Shown: positions 40,616-49,745 of the stretch, in pieces | Layout: each line of letters starts with the position of its first letter | Position numbering within the stretch: the stretch's first letter is position 1 | Origin: Regnicoccus frigidus | Lineage (GTDB): Bacteria > Cyanobacteriota > Cyanobacteriia > PCC-6307 > Cyanobiaceae | Reading direction: 5' to 3' | Length of the DNA stretch: 64,000 nucleotides | NCBI GenBank assembly: GCA_025194985.1 | Contig: JAOANE010000047.1 | Coordinates: forward strand, 1-64,000 | Made by a program: the position numbers and the translations under genes | The notes under the pieces: generated by a model | Told to the model about the DNA's origin: nothing | What the model saw: the letters and a program-made list of their open reading frames with translations, nothing else | The model's database searches: none

Positions 40616-42316
40616 TTATTGAGGATCAAGCCCACCTCGGCGGCCCAAGAAAGAGGCCACGGCCGCCGGCAGCGTCGGGAAAAACCAGGCGGCTCCGACC
40701 AACTCCACGATGCCGGCACGATGGAGTTGGTTGTAGAGATCCTGTTTCACCCGCGCCATCCCGAAGGCGATGCCGAGGTCGGTGAGCTCCTGGTGGAGAT
40801 CCTGCAACACGTCCACGGCAGTGATGTCGATCTCCACGATCGCCTCGGCGTTGAGCACGAACCACTCCACCGGTGCCTTTTCTCTCGCCACCGCTTCAAG
40901 GGCGCGACAGCGGAAGTCCTCCGCGTTGGCGAAGCAGAGCGGGGCGTCGTAGCGGTAGAGCACGAGGCCGGGATAGCTGCTGGCTCCCTCCCAGTCGCTG
41001 ACGTCGTGAAGGCCAGCGAGTTTGGGCACCACCCCCATCACCGCGTCCTGGGGGCGTACCAGGCGGGCGAACAGATCGACCACGGAGAACGCCACCGCGA
41101 GCCCGACCCCTACAAGGATGTCCGTGACCAGCACGCCGAACAAGGTGATCAGGGCGAGCCCGAACTCGCTCTTGCGGAAGCGTCGCAGCCGCTGGAACTC
41201 GGGGATGTCAATCAGCCGCATGGCGGCGTAGATCACGATCGCCCCCAGGGCCGCCTTGGGGAACAGCGCCAGCAGCGGCCGCAGGAACAGCAGCACCAGC
41301 AACACCACCGCAAAGGCCACCAGTGAGAACAGCTGTGAGCGGCTGCCGAGCGACTCACCGATGGCGGTGCGGCTGCCGCTACTGCTCACCGGAAAACCCT
41401 GCAGCAGGCCATTGCCCACATTCACCACCCCCAGCGCCAGCAGCTCCTGGTTGGCATCGATGCGATAGCCACCCCGGGCGGCAAAGGAGCGAGCAGTCAG
41501 CACGTTGTCGGAATAGCCCACCAGGGCGATCCCCACCGCTGTTGAGACCAGATACTTGAGCTTCTCCGGCGCCACCCCCTGCGGCAGGGAGAAACTTGGC
41601 AGGCCGGCCGGGATCATGCCGATTACAGCGACGCCGGCGTGGTCGAGATGCCAAACGGCCACGATCGTGGTGGCCAGCAGCACCGCCAGGAGCGGACCTG
41701 GGACGGTAGGGAAGCGCCGCTGCACCCAGAACAGGAACAGCAGCGTCCCGCTCGCCAGCAACAGCGTGGGCAGGTGGATCTCGCTCCGCTGGGCCATCAG
41801 CTCGCCCATCTGGCCCAACAGAGACTCCGACTTAAAGCTCACCCCGCTGATCTTTCCGATCTGGCTGGTGATCATGATCACCGCCACACCAGCCATGTAC
41901 CCCACCAGGATCGGCTTGGAGAGCAGATCGGCCAGGAATCCCAACCGTGTCACGGCGCCAATGCAGCACACGAGGCCCACAGTCAGCGCCAACAGGCTGG
42001 CCAAGGCGGCGTAGGTGCCTGGATCACCGGCAGCGATCGGACCGATCGCTGCGGCCGTCATCACGGCGGTGGTGGATTCGGGCCCTACTGATAGCTGGGG
42101 GGAGGAACCGATCAGGACATAGAGCAGCATCGGCGGCAAGATCGCCCACAGACCAGTGATCGGAGCCAGCCCCGCCAGCTCCGCATAGGCCATGCACTGC
42201 GGCACCAGATAGGCCGCCACGGTGCTTCCAGCCAGGACATCTCCTCTCAGCCAGGCTGGCTGGTAATGGCGGAGGCGCTGTAGGCCCGGGAAGGATGGGA
42301 TCTGCATGGATCGCAT
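40616..42316 (-). CDS. SulP family anion transporter with STAS domain (second copy)
   Basis: A 566-residue SulP carrier. Signatures include DVLAGSTVAAYLVPQCMAYAELAGL, the STAS-preceding ADILVG region replaced by VTDILVGVGLAVAFSVVD, and a C-terminal STAS domain with FVLNAEAIVEIDITAVDVL. The sequence differs clearly from the copy at 5-6.8 kb; it has VGPESTTAVMTAAAIGP, common to sulfate-permease-like and bicarbonate-type members. ATG 42316 (MRSMQIPSF) is chosen; ATG 42307 is possible and an extension to 42490 is unsupported. It converges on the GH13 genes with about 70 bases between. Confidence 0.9.
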   Translation of the reverse strand: MRSMQIPSFPGLQRLRHYQPAWLRGDVLAGSTVAAYLVPQCMAYAELAGLAPITGLWAILPPMLLYVLIGSSPQLSVGPESTTAVMTAAAIGPIAAGDPGTYAALASLLALTVGLVCCIGAVTRLGFLADLLSKPILVGYMAGVAVIMITSQIGKISGVSFKSESLLGQMGELMAQRSEIHLPTLLLASGTLLFLFWVQRRFPTVPGPLLAVLLATTIVAVWHLDHAGVAVIGMIPAGLPSFSLPQGVAPEKLKYLVSTAVGIALVGYSDNVLTARSFAARGGYRIDANQELLALGVVNVGNGLLQGFPVSSSGSRTAIGESLGSRSQLFSLVAFAVVLLVLLFLRPLLALFPKAALGAIVIYAAMRLIDIPEFQRLRRFRKSEFGLALITLFGVLVTDILVGVGLAVAFSVVDLFARLVRPQDAVMGVVPKLAGLHDVSDWEGASSYPGLVLYRYDAPLCFANAEDFRCRALEAVAREKAPVEWFVLNAEAIVEIDITAVDVLQDLHQELTDLGIAFGMARVKQDLYNQLHRAGIVELVGAAWFFPTLPAAVASFLGRRGGLDPQ

Positions 42317-42597
42317 GAACCACTGCGGCTGGGGGCTCTCAAGCTCCAGCAACCGACGGGCAACATTCAGCCTTTCGATCGAGCATGGCATCGAAACAAT
42401 CCAGCGGCACGGCCAGCGGCCGCCTGTTGTCAGGCTTAACCACGAACGTGTTCGCGCTGTCGGCAGACGGCAAGGAGCAATCCGCTGCAAACCACCACCC
42501 TGCTTCAGGCGATTCAGGGCCTGGATGCTGATGGTCTGGTGAGCCTTGACTCTCTAGCCGCTACAGGATCTTTGATGGGTTCACTGCCCAAAGCCCC

Positions 42598-43480
42598 ATG
42601 CGCAAGCACCAGCACGCCCCTGCGCCCAGCCTTCCGGCCCAAGCACCGACGGGCAGTGCATCAAAACGGACGTTTCGGATCCGCTCGATGGACTGCGCCA
42701 GCGAAGAGAACGAAATCCGCCACGCCCTGCGCGGCCTGCCGCAGAGTTGGTCAATGGTTTCGCGCCTGAGGCTCTCGGCCACGAGCCGGTGGAGATGGGG
42801 CTGGCGATCGGTGCGATCGCACTGGTGGGCCTGTCGATCTACCGCAAGGGCATCGCCGCCCTGCGGCAGGGCCGGCTGAACATCAACGCGCCTATGAGTG
42901 TGGCTGTCAGCGGTGCCTTTCTGATCGGGCACCGTCAACCAGAGCTGAGCCCTCGAGATCCGGGTGAGTGCCCCGGCCTCGCAGAGCACCCTGGCGCGCA
43001 TCCTCCAGCGGTGGAGGAGGCCCAGGCCGCGCGCTACACGCCGGCGGTGTTTCTTCTGGCCTGCGCCGTGGCTGTACTGGTGCCGTTCCTGCTGGGCGTT
43101 GCGCCCCTTGAGGCGGCGATCCTGGTTCAGGAACGTCAGGGCCGCAGTGTCTCGCTTCTAGCCGACACGACCACGGTGCTGGCGATGGTCCCCGTGGCCG
43201 ATACCGTCAAACCCTCATCCCAGCAGGCCATTGCAGCGCTGCGGGCCCTGGTCGTGCGGCCCAGGCCGGCAGCGACACAGCGATGGAAGTGGCCGATGTG
43301 GTGATCATGAAAGACGATCTGATGCGGCTACCGGAGACCATGGCCCTTTCGCGCCGCACGTTCACGGTGCTGTGGCAGAACATCACCCTGGCGCTTGGCT
43401 TCAAGGCCATTTTCCTGGTGCTCACGGTGGTGGGCCGCACCAGCATGTGGGAAGCCGTGTTTGCCGACATGGGCACCAAA
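42598..43480 (+). pseudogene. Degraded P1B-type heavy-metal ATPase
   Basis: Pieces of a Zn/Cd/Co-type P-ATPase occur in correct order but in at least three changing frames. First the metal-binding domain end RTFRIRSMDCASEENEIRHAL (frame of 42598); then membrane text AIALVGLSIYRKGIAAL and LNINAPMSVAVSGAFLIG (frame of 42747); STLARILQR (frame of 42964); VEEAQAARYTPAVFLLACAV; P-domain text SLLADTTTVLAMVPVADTVK; and the final EVADVVIMKDDLMRLPE and VLWQNITLALGFKAIFLVLT (frame of 43283). The actuator domain, the DKTG phosphorylation site and CPC-type membrane motif are missing. Too short by more than half. Certainly non-functional. Confidence 0.9.
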
Positions 43481-43611
43481 AGCTGGGGATTCATGCACCC
43501 AGATGAGAACTCTCCGGATCGACCTACGATCCACCGACAGGGTTGGATCGGCGCCGATGCTGGCCATCTGCGTCGCTCTGCTCCAGCTCAAGGGCGCTCC
43601 CCTGGCCAGGG

Positions 43612-44007
43612 GTGGATGGGGTGCTGGGGGCACCGCTGTTGAAACGCCTGCCCGTCTGGATCGACCCCGTAGGCCAGCGCCTTCGCCTTGGGGAGGGAGC
43701 CGTGGCATTCGCGGACACCGGCGCCGAGGGTTTGTTCCTCAGCCCTGCCATAGCCACGCGTCTGGGGCCGATCGGGCCGGAGGAACCGGTACGGCTGGTG
43801 GGCTTTGGCGGCGAGCAACAGGTGAAACGCCAGCGTTTTGCTGGGTTGGGGCTCGGGTTGGGCCCGGCCCGCGTCGAGGGCATCGTCACTGCCAATCCGA
43901 TTTTTGCTGAACTTCAAGTGGAGGCGATCGTTGGCCAGGAGCTGCTGCGCACGCACCGCCAGCTCTGGCGGCTTGATCAGAGGCCACCCACGCTCAGCCT
44001 GTGGTGA
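43612..44007 (+). CDS. Retropepsin-like aspartyl protease, possibly truncated
   Basis: About 131 residues. The pattern VDGVLGAPLLKRLPVWID looks like the end of one retropepsin lobe, and VAFADTGAEGLFLSPAIATRLG gives the catalytic D-T-G of the next, followed by FGGEQQVKRQRFAGLGLGLG and EAIVGQELL, the hydrophobic-hydrophobic-G close. The frame is open from 43543 but its first 23 codons are not protein-like; a signal-peptide-like stretch (MLAICVALLQLKGAPLARG) sits in another frame at 43558, suggesting a single-base frameshift near 43610. It overlaps the CPBP protease gene by 7 bases. Confidence 0.6.
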   Translation: MDGVLGAPLLKRLPVWIDPVGQRLRLGEGAVAFADTGAEGLFLSPAIATRLGPIGPEEPVRLVGFGGEQQVKRQRFAGLGLGLGPARVEGIVTANPIFAELQVEAIVGQELLRTHRQLWRLDQRPPTLSLW

Positions 44008-46496
44008 AGTCATTCACGGCTCTCCTGGCGTGGTCGCTAGCCCTGGTGCTGGCGCTCGCGGCCCTGTTCAGCCCAGCCCTGGCGACGATGGGAGCAACCT
44101 CCCCTGGCATCGGCACCCCCAGCGCTCCCTTGCCGCTCTCCAATGATGCCCTCAGCGAACGGGCCCCGTTCAACCAGAGCGCCCACTACCCCCTGGGCCT
44201 GCGCCCCGATCCCGCCCTCTACAAACCCCACGCCGACTGGATCGGCAGATTGATCCTGCCCAGTGAGCGCGAGCTGGCCGAGGCCCCGGGCACTCCGGGC
44301 CAGGACTGGACCTGGATCGAACTCGAACAGGTGCCAGCGCCGCAGGCGTCGTTGCTGGGCCAGCGCCTACGGCTCGGCTGGAAGGACAACCCACCTCTGA
44401 CGAACCTGGTGCGCGCGGTCACCACCGACATCCGTCTGGATGCCGCCGCCCGCTCCGCCAGCACCGATGGCAACGTGGTGCCCGTGCGCCTCGATGGACG
44501 CCGGCGAGTGGGGCCGCTGCAGTCCCTGGCGGGCGCGCGCCCCCGCGATGACGTGATCGTGGAACTGCAGGAGGTCGCCGTGGCGCCTGCCGATGGGCTC
44601 GCCGCTGCGGGCGCCCCATCTCTGCGCATCGGCCGGCCGCCGATCCAGACCACCGGCCGCTGGGTCGCGCTGGCGCAGATCCTGGGCCCCGCCCCAGCTG
44701 TTGGCGGCGGTTCAGCCTCCGATCGCTACCGGGTGCAGCACTACGACAGCGAGCGGGGGGCGTTCAGTGGGCCGATCACCACCGTGCGCGTCCCCCAGCA
44801 GCCCCTCAACCGCAACGGCCGCTGGATGTCCAGCCCCTTGGGCCTGGTGAGCAACCCCATCGGCGAGCAGGGCTGGTATCTCTATGGCGCCCCCGATGCC
44901 ACGGGGCTGTTCACGGTCCAGGCCCTGCGGCCCCGGGCCTTGTTTCAGCTCATGGCCGACCAACTGCAGCACGGCCGCGACGCCAGCTGGCGCTACCTGC
45001 AGCGCGGCAGCTGGGCCCCCACCAGCCTCCAGCGCGGAAGTTTCTCGCGGGTCGAGCTTGCCGCGAAAACTCCGGTGCCCTGGGTCCTGGGGGACCGCGG
45101 CCTGCTGATCCACCTGTTCGGGGGCATCGGTGGCCGCCAGGCAGAGCCCATCGCTTTTTTCACCGTGACCGGCCACTTCGCCTTCGGAGAGGCGGAGGTG
45201 GTGCGCGACCCCTTCACCGGCGAGCTTCAGTTCGCCCTGCGTTACCACCAGATCTATGCCAACAATCCCGATGGGATCGTGGCCGGCACGCAGGACTGGA
45301 GCGCCTATGCCGGCGACCTGCGCCGGGGCTGGCTGTGCACACGGCCCTTCTCTGATCTGCTGGTCAAGCTGGATCGCTTCGACGAGCCCGCCCGCTCCGA
45401 TTTCGGCGCTGGCGAATCCCAGTTGTCGTTGTTGAGGGAACTGCAACTGCAGGCGGAGGTGTTGATGGCCCGCTACCGCAGCGGCGATGGCACCGGCTTC
45501 AACGGCGTGGGCGCGGCGATCTCCTGCGTACAGGACTCCAGCCAGGCCCTGGCGATTGCGGTGGAGCGCCTGCGCCTGCGGCTCGCGTCTGCCACCAGCC
45601 AAGGACCTGGCTCAGGCCCCGACGCCGAGCGGATCCAATCCCTCGAACGCCTCACCCGCTCCCTCGATGGCCTGCTCACGCCCTTTGGACAGATGCGCGC
45701 CGATTGGCGCCGCAATGCGGCCGTGGTGGAACAGTCGTCCCAGGGGATGGACGAGGGTGCGGCCTTCCGCCGCAGCACCGGTCTGCGGGTCACGTTGCTG
45801 AGCTGGCGCACGATGGTGCCCCGCAGCGGCCACGACAATCTGGCCCAGCTGTTCCTGAACCAAGGCGCCCAGCTGCATGTGCTGCGCACCAACCAGATTC
45901 CTGGCGGGGATGGGCGGATCACTCCTTTGGCCCCCACCGATCTGCTCGGTCAGCTGCCGCCCGTGGCCTCCCTGCTGCGCCGGATCGCCTCTGCCCTGTT
46001 CATGGCCGTCGGTTGGCGAACCGTGGCCATGACCCTGGCGATCCTTGTGCCCTACGCCCTGCTGGCTCTGGCCCTGGGACGACGCTCCGGTTTCCTCCAT
46101 GCGCAGGTGCGCTGGGGACCGCCACTCCCCCTGTTGCGCCGATCCCTTGGTTGGTTGCTGATGCCCGCCTTGGTGGAAGAACTGTTGTTTCGCGTCGCCC
46201 TGCTGCCCCATCCGCTGGAGGGGGAAGGCCTGGCGGGCACGCTCGCCTGGGGCTCCTTGAGCCTGGGGCTGTTTGTGATCTACCACCCCCTGGCGGGGCG
46301 CACCTGGTACCCCAACGCCAAGAGGGTGTTCCATGACCCACGTTTTCTGGTGCAGTGCACCCTGCTGGGGTTGGCCTGCCTAGTCGCCTACAACCTCAGC
46401 GGCTCGATTTGGCCGCCACTGCTGATCCACTGGCTGGCGGTCACGGTCTGGCTAGGGCCCCTGCAGGGACACCGGCGCCTACGGCCAGCACGGTGA
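44001..46496 (+). CDS. Large CPBP-family membrane protease with exported N-terminal region
   Basis: An 831-residue protein. A signal anchor (LLAWSLALVLALAALFSPALA) is followed by about 600 residues of beta-rich extracytoplasmic sequence with no domain I recognise. The last 180 residues are four to five membrane helices carrying the CAAX/CPBP protease signature: VEELLFRVALLPHP (Glu-Glu...Arg), YHPLAG (His) and a final WPPLLIHWLAVTVW (His). It should be an intramembrane metalloprotease with a very long periplasmic or lumenal sensor. Start is GTG 44001 or 44004, overlapping the retropepsin stop. Confidence 0.82.
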   Translation: MVKSFTALLAWSLALVLALAALFSPALATMGATSPGIGTPSAPLPLSNDALSERAPFNQSAHYPLGLRPDPALYKPHADWIGRLILPSERELAEAPGTPGQDWTWIELEQVPAPQASLLGQRLRLGWKDNPPLTNLVRAVTTDIRLDAAARSASTDGNVVPVRLDGRRRVGPLQSLAGARPRDDVIVELQEVAVAPADGLAAAGAPSLRIGRPPIQTTGRWVALAQILGPAPAVGGGSASDRYRVQHYDSERGAFSGPITTVRVPQQPLNRNGRWMSSPLGLVSNPIGEQGWYLYGAPDATGLFTVQALRPRALFQLMADQLQHGRDASWRYLQRGSWAPTSLQRGSFSRVELAAKTPVPWVLGDRGLLIHLFGGIGGRQAEPIAFFTVTGHFAFGEAEVVRDPFTGELQFALRYHQIYANNPDGIVAGTQDWSAYAGDLRRGWLCTRPFSDLLVKLDRFDEPARSDFGAGESQLSLLRELQLQAEVLMARYRSGDGTGFNGVGAAISCVQDSSQALAIAVERLRLRLASATSQGPGSGPDAERIQSLERLTRSLDGLLTPFGQMRADWRRNAAVVEQSSQGMDEGAAFRRSTGLRVTLLSWRTMVPRSGHDNLAQLFLNQGAQLHVLRTNQIPGGDGRITPLAPTDLLGQLPPVASLLRRIASALFMAVGWRTVAMTLAILVPYALLALALGRRSGFLHAQVRWGPPLPLLRRSLGWLLMPALVEELLFRVALLPHPLEGEGLAGTLAWGSLSLGLFVIYHPLAGRTWYPNAKRVFHDPRFLVQCTLLGLACLVAYNLSGSIWPPLLIHWLAVTVWLGPLQGHRRLRPAR

Positions 46497-46517
46497 CGCC
46501 GATGACCGCCAGGGCGA

Positions 46518-46631
46518 TCAGCACCAGGCCCTGGGCCCACGGCCACCGACTGAAATCGAGCTCAGGCCGCTCTTGGCAAAGTTGAAGCGGAGGGGGCCAA
46601 GGCGGGCGGAGCGGCGGAAGCGGAAGGGCAT
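46518..46631 (-). CDS. DUF4236 mini-protein, probably frameshifted
   Basis: From ATG 46631 the frame reads MPFRFRRSARLGPLRFNFAK, then SGLSSISVGGRGPRAWC, a clear DUF4236 opening. It stops after 37 residues. The neighbouring frame just past the stop encodes a membrane helix, WPWAQGLVLIALAVIGVTV, down to a TGA at 46441. A one-base shift around 46540-46550 would join them into a 63-residue protein overlapping the CPBP gene end. Either a recent frameshift mutation or an assembly error is likely. Confidence 0.6.
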   Translation of the reverse strand: MPFRFRRSARLGPLRFNFAKSGLSSISVGGRGPRAWC

Positions 46632-46823
46632 GGCGATCAGCGGATCATGAAGCGCTTGCTCCCGGAGCTGAGTCAGCCCAATGGATGCGCCATGAAGACC
46701 ACCAGCCTGCCGGGCCAACAACCTGTTGGCACTACACAGCCAGATCACACCTAACCCCATCCGATCCGGTCCGTTGCCGGTAGTCCCTGCATCCCCTACC
46801 GCAGCGGTCAGCATCGTTGGATC

Positions 46824-47588
46824 GTGACGACGCAAGCCACACCGATGAGCAGGCCATCCCGGGCGCCGCGGCCGGATCCGCTGCCTCGCGCCCTGCCGAC
46901 CACGGCTGGGGGAGAATCCACGATCAGCGTGGTCATCCCGGTGCTGAATGAAGCCGGCCTGCTGGAATCGGCCCTTACGCACTGGCACAGCCTCAAGAGC
47001 AGCGGGGCCGAGTTGATTGTGGTGGATGGCGGCAGTCGCGATGGCACGGCCGAGCGGATCCGCCAGGCAGGCTTCACGGTGGTTCAGGCAGGGCGGGGCC
47101 GCGCCAGCCAGATGAATGCCGGTGCCGGCAACAGCAGCGGCGCGCTGCTGCTCTTTCTCCATGCCGACACCCGCCTGCCTACGGGCGCGCTCGCCATGGT
47201 GCGGCAGGCCCTATCGGCCGGCCCCGGCTGGGGTCGCTTCGATGTGGAGCTCTCGGGTGGCGGAGCGCTGCTGCGACTGGTGGCCGCCTCGATGAACCTG
47301 CGCTCGCGGCTGAGTGGCATCGCCACCGGCGATCAGGCGATCTTTCTGAGCCGCACCTGCTTCGATCGCGTCGGCGGCTTTCCCGACCAGCCGCTGATGG
47401 AAGACGTCGAACTCTCGGCGCGGCTGCGGTCCCTGTCCGCCCCCGTCTGCCTGCGGGCCCGGGTGGTCACCTCGCCGCGGCGCTGGCATCGCCACGGCAT
47501 CGTGCCGACGATCCTGACCATGTGGGGCTTGCGACTGGCCTATGCCTGCGGCGTTCCGGCCCAGGCGTTGGCACGGTTCTACCGATGA
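46824..47588 (+). CDS. Glycosyltransferase family 2, TIGR04283 type (second copy)
   Basis: A 254-residue GT-A protein of the rSAM/selenodomain-associated family. It has ISVVIPVLNEAGLLESAL, LIVVDGGSRDGTAERI, the signature GRGRASQMNAGAGNSSG, LLFLHADTRLP, and MEDVELSARL. Family membership connects it with TIGR04167/ArsS radical SAM proteins, and ArsS is indeed 6 kb away. GTG 46824 is the first start; ATG 46845 is an alternative. Its last codons overlap the next glycosyltransferase by ATGA. Confidence 0.92.
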   Translation: MTTQATPMSRPSRAPRPDPLPRALPTTAGGESTISVVIPVLNEAGLLESALTHWHSLKSSGAELIVVDGGSRDGTAERIRQAGFTVVQAGRGRASQMNAGAGNSSGALLLFLHADTRLPTGALAMVRQALSAGPGWGRFDVELSGGGALLRLVAASMNLRSRLSGIATGDQAIFLSRTCFDRVGGFPDQPLMEDVELSARLRSLSAPVCLRARVVTSPRRWHRHGIVPTILTMWGLRLAYACGVPAQALARFYR

Positions 47589-48358
47589 ACGCCAACCGCG
47601 CAGGCCGCTTCACCACCGTTGACGGCACCGTGGGCGACACCGTCATGGTGATCATTCCGGTGCTCAACGAGCAGGACACCCTGGCCTCGGTGATCGGCCA
47701 GCTGCAAGCAATCGGCCTGCCTCACATCCGGGTGGTCGACAACGGCAGCAGCGATGCCAGCGCCGCGGTGGGCACGGCCGCCGGCGCCGAGTTGCTGCGC
47801 GAACCGGTGGCCGGCTATGGCCGGGCCTGCTGGCGCGGGCTCGCCCAGCTGCCCGAGGCGATCGACTGGATCCTCTTCTGCGATGGTGACGGCAGCGACG
47901 ACCTGGCCTCGTTGCCGGGCTGGATCAGCCGGCTGGCCGACCACGACCTGATCCTGGGCAACCGGGCCGCCACGGCGGCAGGCCGCCGGGCACTCACGCC
48001 CGTGCAGCGCTTCGGCAACAGCCTGGCGACCAGCCTGATCCAGCTGGGTTGGGGCCGGCGCTACCAGGATCTCGGCCCGCTGCGGTTGGTGCGCCGCAGC
48101 AGCCTGGCGGCGCTGGAGATGGGCGATCGCGGCTTCGGCTGGACGATCGAGATGCAGGTGCGAGCCATCGAAACCGGCCTGCGCATCTGCGAGTTGCCGG
48201 TGCCGCACCATCCCCGCCGCGGCGGCCACTCCAAGATCTCCGGCACCGTGGGCGGCAGTGTTCGGGCCGGGCTGGCCATCCTCAGCACCCTGGCTCGCCT
48301 CTACGGCCAACGGCTGTGGCGGAACCGGCTCGTGCAAGCGCGCAGCGAAGCGTCCTGA
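47585..48358 (+). CDS. DPM-like family 2 glycosyltransferase
   Basis: A 257-residue GT2 of the dolichyl/polyprenyl-phosphate sugar transferase type. It has VMVIIPVLNEQDTLASVIGQL, RVVDNGSSDAS, CDGDGSDD (the D-x-D triad) and GNRAATAAGRRALTPVQRFGN, then FGWTIEMQVRAIE, as in DPM1/GtrB-like enzymes that load sugars on lipid carriers facing the cytoplasm. No C-terminal membrane domain. It is coupled to the TIGR04283 gene upstream and is followed after one base by a membrane mannosyltransferase-like gene, consistent with a lipid-linked sugar donor pathway. Confidence 0.92.
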   Translation: MNANRAGRFTTVDGTVGDTVMVIIPVLNEQDTLASVIGQLQAIGLPHIRVVDNGSSDASAAVGTAAGAELLREPVAGYGRACWRGLAQLPEAIDWILFCDGDGSDDLASLPGWISRLADHDLILGNRAATAAGRRALTPVQRFGNSLATSLIQLGWGRRYQDLGPLRLVRRSSLAALEMGDRGFGWTIEMQVRAIETGLRICELPVPHHPRRGGHSKISGTVGGSVRAGLAILSTLARLYGQRLWRNRLVQARSEAS

Positions 48359-48359
48359 G

Positions 48360-49673
48360 ATGGAACGCCCTCCCGCCTCACCACCTCCCGCACCACCGGC
48401 TCCCGCCTGGATCCTCCCCAGCAGCGCCGCCTTGCTGATCATTGGCGCCGCCGCGATGGCCCCGAACGGGCAGCTGACAGATCCCGACGTGCTGCAGCGT
48501 TTTTTCCTGGCGGCGGCAGTGATGCTGGCGGGCTTCGCCCTCACCTGGCGTCTGAAAACGGTGGGGGCGGCCTGGTTCTGGGGCGTGGCGCTGGCCGCCC
48601 GGCTGCTGCTGCTGCCGATGGAGCCCGGCGACGACATCTGGCGCTACCTCTGGGAAGGGCACATCCAGACCCTGGGCTTCAATCCGTTCGAGCTGGCGCC
48701 CGACGCCACCGCGCTGGTTCCCTGGCGCACGCCCTGGTGGGGGCTGATCAACCACCAGGACGTCTCAGCGATCTACCCGCCGCTGACCCAACTGCTGTTC
48801 CGGCTGCTGGCCTTGGGCGGCCCCAGCGTGCTGGCCGTGAAGCTGGCGATCGTGGCGGCCGATCTGGGGGTCTGCGCGTTGCTGGCGCGCCGCTTCGGCC
48901 ACGGCCCGAGCCTGCTCTACGCCTGGAACCCCCTGATCCTCACTGTCTTCGCGGGGGGCGGGCATTTCGACAGCTGGTTCCTGCTGCCGCTGGTGGCGGC
49001 CTGGTTCCTGATCGATCCAGCCCAGGGCGATCGGCGTTGGCTGGCGGGCGCCCTGCTGCTGGGCGTGAGCATCGCGATCAAGTGGATCTCCCTACCGGTG
49101 CTGGGGTTCCTGGTCTGGCGGTCGCTGCGGGCGCGGCGCCCCGGGCTGGCCCTGCTGGTGGGGGCGCTGGGGCTGCTGCCGATGGCGGCGTCGGCGTTGG
49201 TGTTCTGCGAACCAACCAGCTGCCCGCTGGTTCCCACCGGATCGTCCTTCGTGCGTTACGGGCGCAGCGCCGAGCTGTTGCCCCATTTGGTGGGCGCCGT
49301 CTGGAGCGCCTCGCGGAGCTGGAACGCCCTGTTTCTGCTCGCCCCACTGCCGGTGCTGGCGCTGCTGACGTTGCGGGCCCGCAGCGTCGCCCAATTCAGC
49401 CGCTGGTGGTTCCTTTGCCTTTTCTTCACATCCCCGATCATCCATGCCTGGTACTTCAGTTGGCTGATCCCCTTCGCGGTGCCGAACGGGCACTGGGGGG
49501 CGCGGCTGGTCAGCGGCTCCGCCTTCCTCTACTTCGTGCTCCCGTCCCGCCTGCCGGTCTGGGAACTCAGCGATCCCGAACGCCTGCTGCTCTGGGGCCC
49601 CCTGCTGTTCGGCACTGCCCTGAGCGCCCTCGCTGGCACCGCTGACCCCGTTGAACTTCCAGAAAACGCCTGA
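48360..49673 (+). CDS. Polyprenyl-phosphate-sugar-dependent membrane glycosyltransferase (GT87/GT39-like)
   Basis: A 437-residue polytopic membrane protein. The acidic loop PGDDIWRYLWEGHIQTLGFNPFELAP after the second or third helix is the catalytic D-D/E element of GT-C transferases, and QDVSAIYPPLTQLLFRLLALGG and LLYAWNPLILTVFAGGGHFDSW are typical of the polyprenol-phosphate-mannose-dependent family. It would use a sugar-lipid such as that made by the preceding gene, facing outside. ATG 48360 follows the upstream stop by one base, so all three genes form an operon. Confidence 0.88.
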   Translation: MERPPASPPPAPPAPAWILPSSAALLIIGAAAMAPNGQLTDPDVLQRFFLAAAVMLAGFALTWRLKTVGAAWFWGVALAARLLLLPMEPGDDIWRYLWEGHIQTLGFNPFELAPDATALVPWRTPWWGLINHQDVSAIYPPLTQLLFRLLALGGPSVLAVKLAIVAADLGVCALLARRFGHGPSLLYAWNPLILTVFAGGGHFDSWFLLPLVAAWFLIDPAQGDRRWLAGALLLGVSIAIKWISLPVLGFLVWRSLRARRPGLALLVGALGLLPMAASALVFCEPTSCPLVPTGSSFVRYGRSAELLPHLVGAVWSASRSWNALFLLAPLPVLALLTLRARSVAQFSRWWFLCLFFTSPIIHAWYFSWLIPFAVPNGHWGARLVSGSAFLYFVLPSRLPVWELSDPERLLLWGPLLFGTALSALAGTADPVELPENA

Positions 49674-49745
49674 ATCAGATCCCTTCTGAATCCCGACGGC
49701 CTCTGACCGCACGGCCTTCTGACCCGACTGCCTCCTGAACCCGCC

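Noticed and set aside
46632..47162. Upstream part of a minus-strand frame that ends in the DUF4236 fragment
   Set aside because: Antisense to the TIGR04283 glycosyltransferase; only the last 37 codons resemble a family.
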